The translations under genes and the position numbers were made by a program. From Lacrimispora celerecrescens (GTDB taxonomy: Bacteria > Bacillota > Clostridia > Lachnospirales > Lachnospiraceae), in the NCBI RefSeq assembly GCF_000732605.1, contig NZ_JPME01000007.1:62001-126000 (forward strand): a stretch of DNA of 64,000 nt, given 5' to 3'. Below are positions 37,799 through 45,900 of the stretch, piece after piece (positions within the stretch are counted from its first letter, which is position 1; each line of letters begins with the position of its first letter). The notes under the pieces are model-generated. The model was not told the DNA's origin, did no database searches, and saw only the letters and a program-made list of their open reading frames with translations.

Positions 37799-38227
37799 AT
37801 GAATAGGTTTAAGAGGCTTTCTCCCTTTTTGGGAGGCTGCGCCGCAATTGCGGTCCTGGCACTGCTTTTAGTCGTATATACCCTGACAAAACCGGTTCCC
37901 ATGGCCGGGACAAAAAGCATTTCCATTGATGTGGAATATGAAAACGGGGTAAATGAACATTACCAGATCACTACAGAAGCGCAGTTTCTGCTAGAAGCGC
38001 TAAAATCCATACCGAATTTTCAAATTGAAGGAACCACCACCGAAGAATTTGGCCTCATGGTCACTACAATTAACGGAAAACGGGCAGACTACCAAAAGGA
38101 CGGCGCTTACTGGGCCCTTTTATGCGACGGGGAAACTTGCAACTACGGAGTGAGCCAGCAGGCCATTAAGGATGGAGAGCGCTATACCTTTCAATACACA
38201 CTGCCCTCTGAGGAATTAAAAAAATAA
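37799..38227 (+). CDS. DUF4430-domain membrane-anchored protein
   Basis: A 142-aa protein with an N-terminal transmembrane anchor (residues about 11-33, GGCAAIAVLALLLVVYTL) and an extracytoplasmic domain matching DUF4430 (transcobalamin-like C-terminal): ISIDVEYENGVNEHYQ, LLEALKS, INGKRADYQKDGAYWALLCDG, YTFQYTL. The frame is open from 37730, but GGAAG before the ATG at 37799 and the signal-anchor position favour the shorter form. Its stop overlaps the start of the ECF S-component gene by one base. The two probably work together in vitamin or cofactor capture; this is inference. Confidence 0.78.
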   Translation: MNRFKRLSPFLGGCAAIAVLALLLVVYTLTKPVPMAGTKSISIDVEYENGVNEHYQITTEAQFLLEALKSIPNFQIEGTTTEEFGLMVTTINGKRADYQKDGAYWALLCDGETCNYGVSQQAIKDGERYTFQYTLPSEELKK

Positions 38228-38748
38228 TGAAAAACCATTCCCTGTTTACCACCAGGGAGCTAGTATTAGACGCACTGCTTTCAGCCCTTTTATTTGTCAG
38301 CCAGGTAAGCTTGTCCTGGCTTCCCAACGTAGAACTGGTATCCCTGCTTCTAATTTTATACACCCTTGTATTCCGCAAACACGTATGGCTCATCCTATAC
38401 GTGTTTGTTATATTGGAAGGGTTGGTCTACGGCTTCGGCCTCTGGTGGTTTTCCTATCTCTATGTGTGGCCTATTCTCCCGGCCGCCGTATTTTTGATTT
38501 ACAAGAACAATACGCCAAAGCCCTTTGGCATATCCCTGCTTTCAGGTATCTTTGGAATGTTGTTTGGATTCTTCTGTGCGGGGTTCTATTTAATTACCGG
38601 AGGCCCCGGTGCAGCTCTTACCTGGTGGGCGGCAGGAATCCCATACGATATCGCCCATGGGACAGGTAATTTCTTTCTGTCCCTTATTCTGTTCCAGCCG
38701 TTATACCGGCTGCTCACCTCACTAAAACGAGGTCAATCTCATCAATAA
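38227..38748 (+). CDS. ECF transporter S component
   Basis: A 173-aa membrane protein with about six helices, beginning TTRELVLDALLSALLFVSQV, a typical S-component opening, with GLVYGFGLWWFSYLYVWPIL and a later TWWAAGIPYDIAHGTGNFF. It would bind a vitamin and use a shared EcfAA'T energiser encoded elsewhere. The start overlaps the DUF4430 stop codon. The substrate cannot be read from sequence; the DUF4430 partner makes a corrinoid possible. Confidence 0.8.
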   Translation: MKNHSLFTTRELVLDALLSALLFVSQVSLSWLPNVELVSLLLILYTLVFRKHVWLILYVFVILEGLVYGFGLWWFSYLYVWPILPAAVFLIYKNNTPKPFGISLLSGIFGMLFGFFCAGFYLITGGPGAALTWWAAGIPYDIAHGTGNFFLSLILFQPLYRLLTSLKRGQSHQ

Positions 38749-38762
38749 AGGAGTGTATGCTT

Positions 38763-39968
38763 ATGGAATCAGCAACCGTAAGAATAAAAAAAGGAGAAGG
38801 ACGCTCATTAAAAGCCGGCGGTCCTTGGATCTATGACAATGAAATCGATACCATCACCGGTGATTACACCAACGGTGATATCGTATCCGTGGAAGACTTT
38901 GACGGATATTTCCTGGGGCATGGCTTCATCAACACCAATTCCAAACTCACCGTCCGCATCATGTCCAGAAAAAAAGACAACGCAGTGGACGATGGCTTTT
39001 TGGAAATGCGGGTCCGCAACGCCTGGGAATACCGCAAAGCCACAGTAGATACCGACAGCTGCCGCCTCATCTTTGGAGAGGCAGACTTCCTTCCCGGCAT
39101 CGTAGTAGACAAGTTTAACGATATCCTTGTGGTGGAATCCCTTGCCCTTGGCATTGACCGGCTAAAGCCAGTTATCCTGGAAAAACTGAAAAAGGTCCTG
39201 GAAGAGGACGGCATAAAAATCCGCGGCATATACGAACGAAGCGATGCCAAGGTCCGCCTTCAGGAAGGCATGGAACGTTTTAAGGGATTCATCGGCCCTT
39301 CCTTTGATACAAAGGTGGAAATCACGGAAAACGGAGTTAAATACCAGGTCGACGTCCAGGATGGGCAGAAAACCGGCTTTTTCCTTGACCAGAAATACAA
39401 CCGCCTTGCCATTCAGCGCTTATGTAAGGACAAGCGGGTCTTAGACTGCTTTACCCACACCGGCTCCTTTGCCTTAAATGCAGGTATTGCCGGAGCTAGA
39501 GAAGTTCTTGGGGTGGATGCTTCTGAACTTGGCATCGCCCAGGCAAATGAAAATGCTGCATTAAACGGCTTATCTGACCGGGTGGCCTTTCAGTGTGCCG
39601 ATGTTTTTGAACTCCTTCCCCAGCTGGAAAAAGACGGGGAAACCTTTGATGTTGTCATCCTGGACCCTCCTGCCTTCACCAAATCCAGGAACTCTGTAAA
39701 AAATGCAGTAAAAGGCTACCGTGAGATCAATCTCCGTGGTATGAAGCTAGTAAAGGATGGAGGGTATTTAGCCACCTGCTCCTGTTCCCATTTCATGACT
39801 CCAGAGCTTTTCACCAAAACAATCCGAGAGGCAGCTGCAAACGTCCACAAACGACTTCGCCAGGTAGAATACCGAACACAGGCGGCAGATCATCCGATCT
39901 TATGGGCGGGAGATGACACTTCCTATTATCTGAAATTTTACATTTTTCAGGTTTGTGACGAAAAATAA
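38763..39968 (+). CDS. Class I rRNA methyltransferase, RlmI/RlmK-like (PUA plus SAM domain)
   Basis: A 401-aa SAM-dependent methyltransferase of the RlmI family, which makes 5-methylcytosine in 23S rRNA (C1962 in E. coli). N-terminal PUA domain (about 3-75), a linker domain with GEADFLPGIVVDKFND, the SAM loop RVLDCFTHTGSFALNAG near 222, motif IV DPPAFTKS near 300 and the catalytic Cys region TCSCSHFM near 340. AAGGAG lies nine bases before the ATG at 38763; the ATG at 38757 is too close. Confidence 0.9.
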   Translation: MESATVRIKKGEGRSLKAGGPWIYDNEIDTITGDYTNGDIVSVEDFDGYFLGHGFINTNSKLTVRIMSRKKDNAVDDGFLEMRVRNAWEYRKATVDTDSCRLIFGEADFLPGIVVDKFNDILVVESLALGIDRLKPVILEKLKKVLEEDGIKIRGIYERSDAKVRLQEGMERFKGFIGPSFDTKVEITENGVKYQVDVQDGQKTGFFLDQKYNRLAIQRLCKDKRVLDCFTHTGSFALNAGIAGAREVLGVDASELGIAQANENAALNGLSDRVAFQCADVFELLPQLEKDGETFDVVILDPPAFTKSRNSVKNAVKGYREINLRGMKLVKDGGYLATCSCSHFMTPELFTKTIREAAANVHKRLRQVEYRTQAADHPILWAGDDTSYYLKFYIFQVCDEK

Positions 39969-39985
39969 TACAATTCATATTAAAA

Positions 39986-40017
39986 GAGGGTGCCCAATAA
40001 TAATTTTGGACACCCTC
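39986..40017. terminator. Terminator between the rRNA methyltransferase and AKR genes
   Basis: GAGGGTG (39986-39992) pairs with CACCCTC (40011-40017) with extra inner pairs; A/T-rich flanks on both sides, between convergent genes. Confidence 0.7.
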
Positions 40018-40035
40018 AGTTATTTATTACTCCCT

Positions 40036-41175
40036 TTAGCCAAGCAGTGAATCCGCTTCAATCATATTTTTAATGATCGGTACCCCAAATGGACAACGAC
40101 TTTCACAGCTGCCACAGGCGATACACTCATCGCCCCTATGGGAAAGGCTTTGATAATGAGAACGTATGGATGGCGGTACTGCTTCTTTATCAAGCCGTGC
40201 GATATCTAAATATTTGTTGACAGCGGCAATATCTATTTCAGATGGACATGGCTGGCAATGTCCGCAGTACACGCAGTTTCCATCAAAAGCACTATGCACT
40301 TCGTTATAAATCCATGTGTAATCCTTATCACTGTCAGATGCCGTAAGATAACTCATGGTGTCATTTACCTCAGCCCGGGTTTTACAGCCTGTCAGAACAC
40401 TGGTAACAGCCGGCCTCGAGAGAGCATAATGGACGCACTGCTGCGAAGTCATCGGCTTGCTGTAAGGTGTATGCTCCGGCGAAAGCAGTTTGCCGCCGCC
40501 AAAGGTCTTCATCACAGTAATACCGACTTGTTTTTGCGTACACAGCTTATATAATTCCGCACGCTTAGGATCAATTCCGTTATAAACCCCTGCCTGGAAG
40601 CCATTATCAAGACAATCAAAAATACTTGCTTTCGATGAAAGCATATCGAATGCAGGATTAATGCTAAACATCATCATTTCCGGCACTCCTGTTTGAATGA
40701 CCTTCATTGCCGTTTCAGGGTTGTGGGAGCTAAAACCAATGTGCCGGATGTCCCCTTTTTGTTTTAGACGCTCCACATATGTAACAAAATCTGTCTCGAA
40801 AACATTTTTATAGTCCTGCTCTGAGTCAATAAAAAACATCATGCCAAAATCTATGTAACCGAAGATCCGTAGCAGCTCTTCAAAATACTGCTTAACCACA
40901 GGCATATCCCGGCTGATATCGTACTGCATATTTACATTCGTGGATCCGATATGCCCCTGTATCATCACCTGATCCCGCTTGTTGCCCAGTGCTTTTGCGA
41001 TGTTTTCACGCACTTCCGTGCCAGGCATAAAAACATCCATGAGATTAACGCCATACTCCAGTGCGGCATCGATCGTCTCCTTTACCTGCTCGTATGACTT
41101 GCCGTCAAGGTGTTCGCAGCCAAGGCCAATCACGCTTGCTTGCTTTCCGGTTTTCCCGACCTCTCTGTATTCCAT
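40036..41175 (-). CDS. Aldo/keto reductase-fold protein with C-terminal ferredoxin domain and degenerate active site
   Basis: A 379-aa protein: a TIM barrel of the AKR type (about 1-290) followed by a [4Fe-4S] region with NCVYCGHCQPCPSEIDI and ECIACGSCESRCPFGV. Similar fusions occur widely in clostridia. The AKR tetrad appears broken: the Asp of MDVF is there, but the usual Tyr (DxAxxYG) is replaced in MDVFMPGTE, the Lys site reads MIQGHIGS and the His site MFFIDS. GGAGGG lies six bases before ATG. It is probably an Fe-S redox protein of unknown substrate. Confidence 0.82.
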   Translation of the reverse strand: MEYREVGKTGKQASVIGLGCEHLDGKSYEQVKETIDAALEYGVNLMDVFMPGTEVRENIAKALGNKRDQVMIQGHIGSTNVNMQYDISRDMPVVKQYFEELLRIFGYIDFGMMFFIDSEQDYKNVFETDFVTYVERLKQKGDIRHIGFSSHNPETAMKVIQTGVPEMMMFSINPAFDMLSSKASIFDCLDNGFQAGVYNGIDPKRAELYKLCTQKQVGITVMKTFGGGKLLSPEHTPYSKPMTSQQCVHYALSRPAVTSVLTGCKTRAEVNDTMSYLTASDSDKDYTWIYNEVHSAFDGNCVYCGHCQPCPSEIDIAAVNKYLDIARLDKEAVPPSIRSHYQSLSHRGDECIACGSCESRCPFGVPIIKNMIEADSLLG

Positions 41176-41317
41176 CTTGTTCCCTCCTGAAATTATATAT
41201 CATTTAATTTTTGCCCTGTGATTCATCTGCCTTCTCCCATGTCTTAAGCTGCCAATCTCCGGTTTGGACAGCAGCTTTGCAATGGCAGATTCTTCCATTA
41301 TTTCATCCATTTGCCCT

Positions 41318-41333
41318 ATTATAACTGTTATAA
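41318..41333 (-). promoter_or_regulatory. AKR-gene promoter region with palindrome
   Basis: TTATAACTGTTATAA (41319-41333) is a perfect 7+1+7 palindrome overlapping a TATAAT (41323-41318, minus strand) about 140 nt before the AKR gene. A TetR/MarR-type operator is likely. A 36-codon open frame follows on the minus strand but has no good ribosome site. Confidence 0.45.
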
Positions 41334-41391
41334 CAACACTTGTAAACAAAGAAGTCAAGATATGGTCTGGAATTCCAATTCCAAAAAAATA

Positions 41392-41432
41392 CCTCGCAAT
41401 TAATGAATCGATAATTAATTGCGAGGCTGCTT
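41392..41432. terminator. Bidirectional terminator between the AKR promoter and the ABC permease gene
   Basis: CCTCGCAATTAAT (41392-41404) pairs with ATTAATTGCGAGG (41414-41426), then a T-run; an A-run upstream gives the minus strand its tail as well. Confidence 0.85.
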
Positions 41433-41464
41433 TTTTGATTGATTTATACGTTGTTTTTAGTCTT

Positions 41465-42337
41465 TTATTCCAGATTAAGGCGCTTGGACAGGATACGCTC
41501 CGTGCCGAAAAAGAATATTGCAAGCTGAATTGCGTTGTAAACAACCGAACCGATGAAGGTTAAGTGCATGACCAGGGAAATTCCTTGCGTATCAGGCATC
41601 GTATCAATCATACGGAAGAACGATTGAAAGGACGGTACGTTTCCCAGAATGATCATTACAAGGCCATTGATAAAGCTAAAAAGCATAGATATTGCAATAA
41701 AGGCGATTACAGACATCATCACGCGGTTCTTGCTGGCTAAATGGCCAAGTGCCATAGAAAAGTACATGTGGTAAAGCTGGACCAGTCCGCTGACGATGAT
41801 AAGAATAATAAACTCAAACATCAGCAGAGGCCAGGTCGAAACATGAGCAAGTGCGCTGTTGATGGCATTCCATAACTGGGGATCGGTAATTGCTGTAAAA
41901 ACCCTGCTAGTACCTGCGGTACCCAGCACCAATATAAAAATAGATGCGAAAGCCACCAGGGAGCTGGCCATTGACATCACAAAAGCCACCACACCCTTTG
42001 CTGTGATCAGCTGCCAAGGCTTTACTGGCAGGGTAAACATCAAATAACCTTCATCGCACAGAAGCCCTTTATAAAACCGCTGAATCACGACGATTAACGT
42101 CAGTACACTCATGGCGACCAGAACGCCGAAATAGGCGATCACAGAGAGCGTCTGGATCAGGCTGAGAAAGCCGCGACCAAAGCTTAAGCCAGACATCAGG
42201 CCGTTATAATAACCATTGGCCAGCGAGCCCATGCCCAAAAATGCATTGAGAATGGATATGGCGATAACCGCCAGGTAAATCGGCACAAGCGTGCGCCCAA
42301 TGGATTTAAATTCGTATTTGCAAAGTTTGCCAAACAT
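41465..42337 (-). CDS. ABC transporter permease (ABC-2-like)
   Basis: A 290-aa membrane protein with six or more helices. MFGKLCKYEFKSIGRTLVPIYLAV and GYLMFTLPVKPWQLITAK resemble permeases partnered with YtrB/BcrA-like ATPases of Firmicutes. Third gene of a GntR-ATPase-permease operon: 17 nt after the ATPase gene. It may export a peptide or act in envelope stress. GGAGG lies seven bases before ATG. Confidence 0.85.
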   Translation of the reverse strand: MFGKLCKYEFKSIGRTLVPIYLAVIAISILNAFLGMGSLANGYYNGLMSGLSFGRGFLSLIQTLSVIAYFGVLVAMSVLTLIVVIQRFYKGLLCDEGYLMFTLPVKPWQLITAKGVVAFVMSMASSLVAFASIFILVLGTAGTSRVFTAITDPQLWNAINSALAHVSTWPLLMFEFIILIIVSGLVQLYHMYFSMALGHLASKNRVMMSVIAFIAISMLFSFINGLVMIILGNVPSFQSFFRMIDTMPDTQGISLVMHLTFIGSVVYNAIQLAIFFFGTERILSKRLNLE

Positions 42338-42354
42338 CTTATTTCCTCCTTATT

Positions 42355-43062
42355 CTAGCTGCCGTACGCGAAGATTTCGCGGAACAGCTGATCGACTGAC
42401 TTGCCTTCCTGCTCACGGATGTTATCCACGGTATCATGGCGTACAACCTTGCCGTTTTGCAGGAAAATGGCCTCATCCAACACACGCTCGATATCAGATA
42501 TAAGATGTGTGGACAACATGACTGTGCCATTTTCGTTATAGTTAGTCAGAATCGTGTTTAAGATAAAGTCACGTGCTGCCGGGTCAACCCCGCCGATCGG
42601 TTCGTCAAGCAGATAAAGCTGCGCCTTGCGGCTCATGATGAGTGCAAGCTGCACCTTTTCTTTGGTGCCCTTAGACATGGTCTTAAGCCGGTCATTTGGC
42701 TGAATACCAAGAGCCGAAAACATCTCCATTGCCTTTGGACGGTCAAAGTCCACATAAAAGTCTGCGAAAAAGTCTGTCAGATCGCAGGCCTTCATCCAGT
42801 CGGCAAAGTACATGCGGTCCGGCAGGTAAGAGATGACTGACTTGGTTTCCACACCGGGCGCATTGCCGTTTACCTCCAGAGTGCCGGAGGTGGGCTGTAA
42901 GAGTCCGCACAGAAGTTTGATAAAGGTAGTCTTACCTGAGCCATTTGGGCCCAGAAGACCGACAATGCGGCCGCGGCCGACCGTCAGATCAATATGGTCA
43001 AGCGCGGACTTTGATCCATAATTCTTAGTCAGGCCACGCGCGGTGATGAGTTCCTGATTCAT
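42355..43062 (-). CDS. ABC transporter ATP-binding protein (YtrB-like)
   Basis: A 235-aa ATPase with Walker A GPNGSGKTT near residue 40, a signature region with KTMSKGTKEKVQLAL and Walker B LYLLDEPIGGVDPAARD. The signature reads MSKGTKEK rather than LSGGQ, as is common in the YtrB/EcsA-like exporters. Its start overlaps the GntR-gene stop (ATGA). It energises the downstream permease. Confidence 0.92.
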   Translation of the reverse strand: MNQELITARGLTKNYGSKSALDHIDLTVGRGRIVGLLGPNGSGKTTFIKLLCGLLQPTSGTLEVNGNAPGVETKSVISYLPDRMYFADWMKACDLTDFFADFYVDFDRPKAMEMFSALGIQPNDRLKTMSKGTKEKVQLALIMSRKAQLYLLDEPIGGVDPAARDFILNTILTNYNENGTVMLSTHLISDIERVLDEAIFLQNGKVVRHDTVDNIREQEGKSVDQLFREIFAYGS

Positions 43063-43433
43063 ACAAGTTCCTCCTTTTTATCCCACGCAGCAAGCAGCTC
43101 GCGGATTTGTTTATCGGTATAACCTAGGGCACGCATGGACGCAAGAAATTCATCCATTCGCGCAAAGGCAAGCTCCTCCCGCACGCTTTGGATAAGTGAC
43201 TGGTCCTCAGTAACGATCCGTCCCGCTGTGCGGCGAGTTTCGACCAGCCCCCTGCTTTCCAGCTCAGCCAGTGCACGCTGCATCGTATTCGGGTTTACAC
43301 CCGCCTCACTGGCCAGCGCACGCACAGTTGGCACAGCTGCACCAGATGCATATACACCGGACACGATGCGCAAAGTGAGCTGATCGACAAGTTGTATCCA
43401 GATCGGCCGGTCATCGGTCAGTTTCCAGATCAT
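43059..43433 (-). CDS. GntR family regulator, YtrA subfamily
   Basis: A 124-aa short GntR protein: winged helix IWIQLVDQLTLRIVSGVYASGA with ASEAGVNPNTMQRALAELESRG (residues about 10-60) and a small C-terminal dimerisation helix pair, no effector domain. This layout is the YtrA type, usually an autorepressor of the linked ABC operon. AAGGAGG precedes ATG by seven bases. A repeat-rich promoter region follows upstream. Confidence 0.92.
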   Translation of the reverse strand: MIWKLTDDRPIWIQLVDQLTLRIVSGVYASGAAVPTVRALASEAGVNPNTMQRALAELESRGLVETRRTAGRIVTEDQSLIQSVREELAFARMDEFLASMRALGYTDKQIRELLAAWDKKEELV

Positions 43434-43447
43434 AATACTGCCTCCTT

Positions 43448-43491
43448 TTGTGTTGTTGTATCATTGTGTTGTTGTATCATTGTATTGTAAT
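43448..43491. repeat. 16-bp tandem repeat in the ytrA-type promoter region
   Basis: TTGTGTTGTTGTATCA occurs twice in tandem (43448-43463, 43464-43479), followed by a partial third copy. Further upstream, to about 43560, the pattern TTGTACT/TTGTATT recurs. It lies in the 5' leader/promoter of the GntR operon. Confidence 0.75.
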
Positions 43492-43663
43492 ATTAAGGAT
43501 TATTGTACCTTTGTACTATTGTATTGTTGTACTAATTCCTTAATACAAGAATACAATTATTTTGATGATTTGTCAATAGGTATTTTTAAAATATAGTTTT
43601 TCAAACTATTGCCAAAACTTGCTTATCACATACTCTCTTCATTCATTTGATATGACAGTCAAC

Positions 43664-43704
43664 AAAAAAAAAGTTTGAGCCCCTAAACATAGAGGGGCTC
43701 AAAC
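43664..43704 (-). terminator. Terminator of the polysaccharide deacetylase gene
   Basis: GTTTGAGCCCCT (43673-43684) pairs with AGGGGCTCAAAC (43693-43704); on the minus strand nine T follow. Confidence 0.9.
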
Positions 43705-43746
43705 ACTTTGCTTTTCTTATTAAAATCTGTAAACTTCCTTCAGCCA

Positions 43747-44706
43747 TTACGGATAAAAATGAAAATAAACTCCACCCGGAGAAACTCCTCCCCGAAGTGC
43801 CGCCATCTCACTTACCGTAACCAGCTGGTAGCCAGCTTCTGTTAGCCTGGGAATTATTTCAAGGGCAGCTGCTCCGGTCTGGGAATAGAGCTCATGCATC
43901 AGGACGATGTCTCCATCCCGTACCTGGCTCATCACCGCATTTACCGTTTTACCGGCATTTCGAGTCTTCCAGTCCCGTGTATCTATACTCCACATAATCA
44001 CAGGAGCTTGTACATTTGCAAGGACGGTGCCGTTTCTTGCTCCTCCCGGAGGTCTTACCAGGGAAGGCCTGACACCGCTGGCAGCTTGTACCACATCATT
44101 GCAAAGGTTGATCTGGCTTTGGACCTGGGCTGCGCTTAGCTTGGTCAAATTTTTGTGCTCGTAGGTGTGATTTCCGATTTCATGCCCTTCCGCTACCATG
44201 CGCTGCAGTTCCGCTCCATAAGCGGAAACACGGTTTCCCACCACAAAAAATGTAGCTTTTCCACCGTACTGCGCCAGACAATCCATAATCTGATTTCCCA
44301 CGGGAGCAAATGGCCCATCATCAAAGGTTAAAGCCACCATGGGCCTTGAAGGGTCGATCTGACGTCCTTCGGCTGCCTGTTCCTGGCTCTCCTGTGAATC
44401 GGACTCCTGCTGCCCTTCTTGTGCAGTCCCGGTATTTAAGTCCTGGCCCTCCGCGTTGCTCTGGCTCTCGTCACCGGCTCCATCCTCCGTGTGCTTTCCC
44501 GGTTGTTCTGAAATATTACCATTCCCATCTACCCACCTGGCCACACCTGGTCCCAGGTTTTCATCTATCCAGTCATTCCGTACTTCCGGTGCCGCCTGGC
44601 CCGATGCCGTTTCATCCGCCATGGAAGGAAACGGTGTTGCAGGTACGAACGCTGTCACAAGTGCCACGATCATAAGACCGAAGCCCAATTGTAATAGTTT
44701 TTTCAT
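43747..44706 (-). CDS. Secreted polysaccharide deacetylase (CE4)
   Basis: A 319-aa exported enzyme. An N-terminal signal peptide (MKKLLQLGFGLMIVALVTAF) is followed by a Ser/Gln/Glu-rich linker (about 60-115) and a NodB domain: VALTFDDGPFAP, the metal-binding HTYEHKN, RPPGGARNG and IVLMHE. Such enzymes deacetylate peptidoglycan or other N-acetylglucosamine polymers. GGAGAG stands before the ATG. The gene is flanked by a terminator and by a dispersed repeat upstream. Confidence 0.93.
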   Translation of the reverse strand: MKKLLQLGFGLMIVALVTAFVPATPFPSMADETASGQAAPEVRNDWIDENLGPGVARWVDGNGNISEQPGKHTEDGAGDESQSNAEGQDLNTGTAQEGQQESDSQESQEQAAEGRQIDPSRPMVALTFDDGPFAPVGNQIMDCLAQYGGKATFFVVGNRVSAYGAELQRMVAEGHEIGNHTYEHKNLTKLSAAQVQSQINLCNDVVQAASGVRPSLVRPPGGARNGTVLANVQAPVIMWSIDTRDWKTRNAGKTVNAVMSQVRDGDIVLMHELYSQTGAAALEIIPRLTEAGYQLVTVSEMAALRGGVSPGGVYFHFYP

Positions 44707-44734
44707 GTTACATCTCTCCTTTCCCCTTTATTTT

Positions 44735-44775
44735 GTCCGTGCTTTCCGGACATACAGATATACTACCTGTAGGGT
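44735..44775 (-). repeat. Dispersed intergenic repeat, copy C (diverged)
   Basis: GTCCGTGCTTTCCGGAC (44735-44751) is a hairpin equivalent to 62519-62535, and the following 24 bases are a diverged version of the repeat (CATACAGATATAC then CCTGTAGGGT). It lies about 30 bases before the deacetylase start, in the same orientation to the gene as the other copies. Confidence 0.6.
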
Positions 44776-44852
44776 TTTTTCCTGTTACTAACCTCTACTA
44801 TACAGGAAATAGGAGAAAATTGGAAGAAAATTCCCAAACTTAATAAAAAAGT

Positions 44853-45569
44853 CTATCGGTACAGAAGCGCGCGGACCACTGCATCCATGCTTTTTTCCTC
44901 TGCTTCGATCGTTAACCTTGGCTCATGAATGTCCTCCAAATAATGAGCATCGGAATTGCTGATGATCCGGCATCCCTCCAGATAAGGGTTCTTTTTCTTA
45001 AGTTCATGAAGCTTTGTAAGGTCCTTTACCTCCGCCGTCGCAAACTGACTGTCTGGAGGAATAAAGCCTAAGTTTGAGAGAAGGCTGTTGGCAGACTTGT
45101 CGATATGGGCCGGAAACATGGCGCCTCCATAGGACCGGACTAAGTCCCATAACTGGTCAAAAGAAATTTCCACGCTGTTAATAAGAAGATTAGGCACGGT
45201 TCCGCAGAGGACATCTTCCTTATTATATATCTGCTGCTTTCCAAATATTTCCTCCTTATTTGGAAATGCCATCAACCGATCATACACATATTCATCAAAC
45301 GCCATAGCCTTATCAAGGTCAGAAAACAGGCATACCGCATGCACTTCCTCCGATGTACAGACTTCCATACCCGGCAAGGCAACAATCCCATATTCCTTTG
45401 CAAAATGTAACACAGCCGGACAATTTTTACAGGAATTGTGATCCGTTACCGCAATCACGTCAAGCCCTTTTAAGGCAGCCATCCCAACAATATTTGCCGG
45501 AGTCATATCATCATCCCCGCACGGTGATAAGCAGGAATGGATGTGAAGATCATAGGTTAAGTTCATCAT
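44853..45569 (-). CDS. PHP-domain phosphoesterase of the hydrogenase-sensor operon
   Basis: A 238-aa PHP domain with metal ligands in DLHIHSCLSPCGDDDMTP (residues 7-24), AVTDHNSCKN near 40, and late NSDAHYLEDI. The family includes nucleases and phosphoesterases such as those linked to PolC; the substrate is unknown. The start overlaps the end of the DRTGG gene by 20 bases; AAAGG precedes it. Last of five genes in the minus-strand operon; genes of this kind recur next to sensory [FeFe] hydrogenases in clostridia as I recall. No clear terminator follows before 44800. Confidence 0.85.
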   Translation of the reverse strand: MMNLTYDLHIHSCLSPCGDDDMTPANIVGMAALKGLDVIAVTDHNSCKNCPAVLHFAKEYGIVALPGMEVCTSEEVHAVCLFSDLDKAMAFDEYVYDRLMAFPNKEEIFGKQQIYNKEDVLCGTVPNLLINSVEISFDQLWDLVRSYGGAMFPAHIDKSANSLLSNLGFIPPDSQFATAEVKDLTKLHELKKKNPYLEGCRIISNSDAHYLEDIHEPRLTIEAEEKSMDAVVRALLYR

Positions 45570-45900
45570 GGGGAAGCCTTTGATAGATCAACAGGGCAGC
45601 CTCAAAGATGGGCAGCTCTGTTTTTAAAACCGTGATCTCCTGGTCCGCCGCCTTTTTCACAGCCGCTTCGTCAAGAGCAGTTCCTTCTGCCATGACCACA
45701 CAGGCAGCATCGGCAAGTGAAGCTACCGCAAGGGTATTTACATTTCCCATCACCGTTACCCATGCGCACCCCTCTGCTGCTCTTCCCATAGCAATGCTTA
45801 ATAAATCACAGCAAAACGGCTTTTTGATCTCACGGTCAAGTGCTTCGCCTATATTTATTACTTCAAATAAATTACTGTCAATCAGTTCCTTTACTGTCAT
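45550..45900 (-). CDS. DRTGG-like domain protein (second copy)
   Basis: A 116-aa single-domain protein: VKELIDSNLFEVINIGEALDREI, then CDLLSIAMGRAAEGCAWVTVMGN, VASLADAACVVMAEG and LPIFEAALLIYQ. This fits the DRTGG fold, a ligand-binding module found in regulators and in phosphotransacetylases. The frame is open to 45927, but GGAGG before the ATG at 45900 decides the start. It overlaps the hydrogenase-like gene by 23 bases and the PHP gene by 20. A second DRTGG gene opens the same operon. Confidence 0.75.
   Translation of the reverse strand: MTVKELIDSNLFEVINIGEALDREIKKPFCCDLLSIAMGRAAEGCAWVTVMGNVNTLAVASLADAACVVMAEGTALDEAAVKKAADQEITVLKTELPIFEAALLIYQRLPHDELNL

Noticed and set aside
43441-43560. 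CRISPR-like array
   Set aside because: The units are only 16 bp, adjoining without spacers; it is a simple tandem repeat in a promoter region.
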